A stretch of 7,510 nucleotides of DNA, from positions 3,550 to 11,059 of the forward strand of contig DCAL01000058.1 of assembly GCA_002311975.1 (NCBI GenBank), in the 5' to 3' direction. The notes beneath the pieces are model-generated. The model made no database searches, was not told where the DNA came from, and worked only from the letters and a program-made list of their open reading frames with translations. Both the position numbers and the translations under genes were made by a program. The stretch is from Fidelibacterota bacterium UBA1134 (GTDB lineage: Bacteria; Fidelibacterota; Marinisomatia; Marinisomatales; S15-B10). Shown here piece by piece: positions 6,016 to 7,510 of this stretch. Numbering within the stretch: position 1 is the stretch's first letter; each line of letters opens with the position of its first letter.

Positions 6016-7164
6016 TTAATCCGAATATGACTTATCCATGGTGGTGATCAACCTTAGCAGCGATTCGTATACGCGAACCAAACTGCTGAGACTCACCCAC
6101 TCATCAATGGCGTGTGCACCGTGACCGATGGGGCCGAACAGGACGGAAGGAATCCCAGCCGCGGCGCCGAGGGCTGAGTCAGCCCAGTACGACATCCCTT
6201 TCAACTCCGCGGAAGGAGCGGCGGACTGAAGGCGGCGTATGATTTCCACCGCCGCATCAAGACTGTGCGGCGGGCGGTAGAACAGTTCTCTCGCCGCGAC
6301 AGAGTGCTTCCCCGGAAACGCATCCGCGGCGCCCGCAACCCGTTTCAACTCATCACTGAGACTTTTCCTCTCTTCTCCCGGTAGTATCCTTCGCTCCCAC
6401 GTCAGCTTCGATTCAGCCGCAATCACAGGCAGAGCGGAGCCCCCTTCCACGGTTCCTATATGGAGTGTCGCGTATCCCAGAAGAGGATGCAGCGCACGAT
6501 GGTGGAGCTCAGACTGGATCTTGGCAATCTCCGCTATGGCAGACCCCAGAGGCTGTGCCGCATCAACTCCTTCCTGCGGCAGCGATCCGTGGGATGCCTT
6601 GCCGGTGATCGTCATCTCATACCATGCGAATCCCTTGTGACAGATGCCGATCTGTTCTTCTGTCGGCTCCATGAAGATGCCGGCGGCTGGCGGCTGGGAA
6701 AGCGTCGGCAGCCAGTTCTCTATCAGCCGCTCCATGCCGAGACTCAAGTCTTCTTCATCGGCCACAAACGTCAGATGTACATCTCCCGGAGGCAAATGAT
6801 CCGAGAAGTGTTCCGCTAGTGCCAGCATAATCGCCGCACTGCCTTTCATATCGTAAGCGCCCCGGCCGTAGAGTTTATCTCCTTCCCGCCGCTGAGAGAA
6901 GGGATCGTCCATATCCTCAGTTCCCACCACGTCCATGTGCGCATTCAGGAGAACGGACTGTGCACTGCCCGCTCCGGAAATAGTCGCCACCACGTTCGCC
7001 CTTCCTGAACCGATATCCTGCACGGTCGGCTTCAGTCCCGCTTTCGTCAATTCAGATACGATGAATTCAGCGACACCCTTTTCACCCGGCCCCGCATTCC
7101 ACACCGGATTGACAGAATCACGCGCCACTAACTCCCCCAACAGTTGTTCGAGACGGTCTCTCAT
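6016..7164 (-). CDS. M20-family metallopeptidase (ArgE/DapE-like deacylase)
   Basis: This is a 382-residue protein of normal length for the family, with all zinc-site motifs. They are NAHMDVVG (His76, Asp78), GRGAYDMKGS (Asp105), VADEEDLSLG (catalytic Glu137, metal Glu138), MEPTEE (Glu166) and GHGAHAIDEW (His351). SHGSLPQEGVDAA at ~191-203 belongs to the lid/dimerisation domain. Members hydrolyse amide bonds of N-acyl amino acids or small peptides in the cytoplasm with two zinc ions; no signal peptide is seen. The substrate cannot be told: acetylornithine, succinyl-diaminopimelate and other N-acyl amino acids are all possible. ATG 7164 is supported by GAGGGA just upstream, and the gap from the Dabb stop is 8 nt, so the two are coupled. 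The gene appears intact although both neighbours on its strand are broken. It ends in TAA. Confidence 0.9.
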   Translation of the reverse strand: MRDRLEQLLGELVARDSVNPVWNAGPGEKGVAEFIVSELTKAGLKPTVQDIGSGRANVVATISGAGSAQSVLLNAHMDVVGTEDMDDPFSQRREGDKLYGRGAYDMKGSAAIMLALAEHFSDHLPPGDVHLTFVADEEDLSLGMERLIENWLPTLSQPPAAGIFMEPTEEQIGICHKGFAWYEMTITGKASHGSLPQEGVDAAQPLGSAIAEIAKIQSELHHRALHPLLGYATLHIGTVEGGSALPVIAAESKLTWERRILPGEERKSLSDELKRVAGAADAFPGKHSVAARELFYRPPHSLDAAVEIIRRLQSAAPSAELKGMSYWADSALGAAAGIPSVLFGPIGHGAHAIDEWVSLSSLVRVYESLLRLITTMDKSYSD

Positions 7165-7172
7165 CTGTCCCT

Positions 7173-7489
7173 CTAACTCTTTACGTCTTGCACTTCATAA
7201 TCCACAACCCTCATCTCAGACCTGACGCCGTCCAGGAACTCAATTAGCGCCAAATGCTGAGGGTGTTTCCTGTATTGCTCAAGAGCTTCCCAATCAGCGA
7301 ATTCGCTGTACAGGACGACATCGGATGAAGCACCGAGTTCAGTCACGTTGATGCCCACCTCGAGAGAACAAATTTTAGGGATCACTCCAACCAATTTCTC
7401 CACCTCGATTTGAGCTCCAAAGCGTTCTCCTCTTTGCTTCGCCCTTCACTCTCTTCATGAAGGCGCCACATGATGATATGCTTGATTAT
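7173..7489 (-). pseudogene. Dabb (stress-response A/B barrel) protein gene, start codon lost and frameshifted
   Basis: Two overlapping frames together make one Dabb domain of about 106 residues. The upstream part, from 7489, reads IIKHIIMWRLHEESEGR then SKEENALELKSR. The downstream part, from GTG 7403 to TAG 7173, reads VEKLVGVIPKICSLEVGINV, DVVLYSEFADWEALEQYRKH and RVVDYEVQDV. These are the beginning and end of a Dabb protein (family length about 100). The frame breaks at 7403-7405, where one base is missing in CGAGGTGG. The expected start is ATA (7487-7489), placed 5 nt after AGAAGGA (7495-7501), with an in-frame TGA at 7502-7504, so an ATG has probably become ATA. ATG 7471 would give only a short, frameshifted peptide, and GTG 7403 gives 76 residues lacking the first strand. 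Dabb proteins are small dimeric barrels of mostly unknown role. The gene is 8 nt upstream of the M20 gene. Confidence 0.78.
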
Positions 7490-7494
7490 GATTT

Positions 7495-7501
7495 TCCTTC
7501 T
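7495..7501 (-). promoter_or_regulatory. Ribosome binding site ahead of a lost start codon
   Basis: AGAAGGA on the minus strand lies 5 nt before ATA 7487-7489, the codon that lines up with the Dabb N-terminus (IIKHIIMW). The preserved site marks where the start codon used to be. Confidence 0.6.
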
Positions 7502-7510
7502 TCAGGTTTG

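Noticed and set aside
7395..7415. Programmed -1 frameshift in the Dabb gene
   Set aside because: There is no X XXY YYZ slippery heptamer and no obvious downstream stem, and the start codon is also lost, so decay is the simpler reading.
1..7510. CRISPR arrays, tRNA/rRNA genes, insertion sequences, long direct or inverted repeats
   Set aside because: None was seen on reading both strands. The breakpoint at 5886-5900 has no flanking IS or target-site duplication.

Overview
This 7.5 kb bacterial window (roughly half G+C, short intergenic gaps, clear Shine-Dalgarno sites) carries several secreted or membrane hydrolases. It also carries an unusual number of broken genes. The leftmost gene is a haem-c / DUF1587 protein of the kind that is expanded in Planctomycetota, Verrucomicrobiota and related uncultured lineages. 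The mix of a ChbG-type deacetylase, BD-FAE-like esterase, sodium:solute symporter remnant and propeller/alpha-toroid protein fits a carbohydrate- or polymer-degrading environmental or host-associated bacterium from such a lineage. The phylum cannot be fixed from the sequence alone.

Layout. (1) Minus strand, 3236 to 1: a leftward cluster. It starts with a 5' fragment of a sodium:solute symporter fused in frame to an exported alpha/beta-hydrolase esterase. Nine bases later comes a GTG-started lipoprotein-like ChbG/YdjC carbohydrate deacetylase, interrupted by a single in-frame TGA. After 74 bases comes a haem-c/DUF1587 protein with a LamG-like segment, which runs off the left edge. (2) 3237-3503: a divergent intergenic region with nothing I can name. 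(3) Plus strand, 3504 to about 5900: an intact membrane protein with a PHP metallo-hydrolase domain between two membrane bundles. Twenty-seven bases later comes a secreted propeller/alpha-toroid protein broken by an in-frame TGA and an in-frame TAG, and cut off at about 5900. (4) Minus strand, 7489 to about 5886: a Dabb-domain protein that has lost its start codon and carries a -1 nt frameshift, an intact M20 metallopeptidase, and the first ~32 codons of an alpha/beta hydrolase. That hydrolase breaks at the same point where the plus-strand gene breaks.

The main message is gene decay. At least five of the nine coding units are remnants or carry disabling lesions, while the M20 peptidase, PHP protein and esterase look intact, as does the visible part of the haem-c protein. 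Every nonsense or start-loss lesion can be explained by one G:C to A:T transition. The sharp junction at 5886-5900, where two opposite-strand genes both stop resembling their families, marks a rearrangement breakpoint or an assembly chimera. I found no CRISPR array, tRNA, rRNA, transposase or defence system. The most unusual content is this decay and the chimeric junctions, not a new operon.
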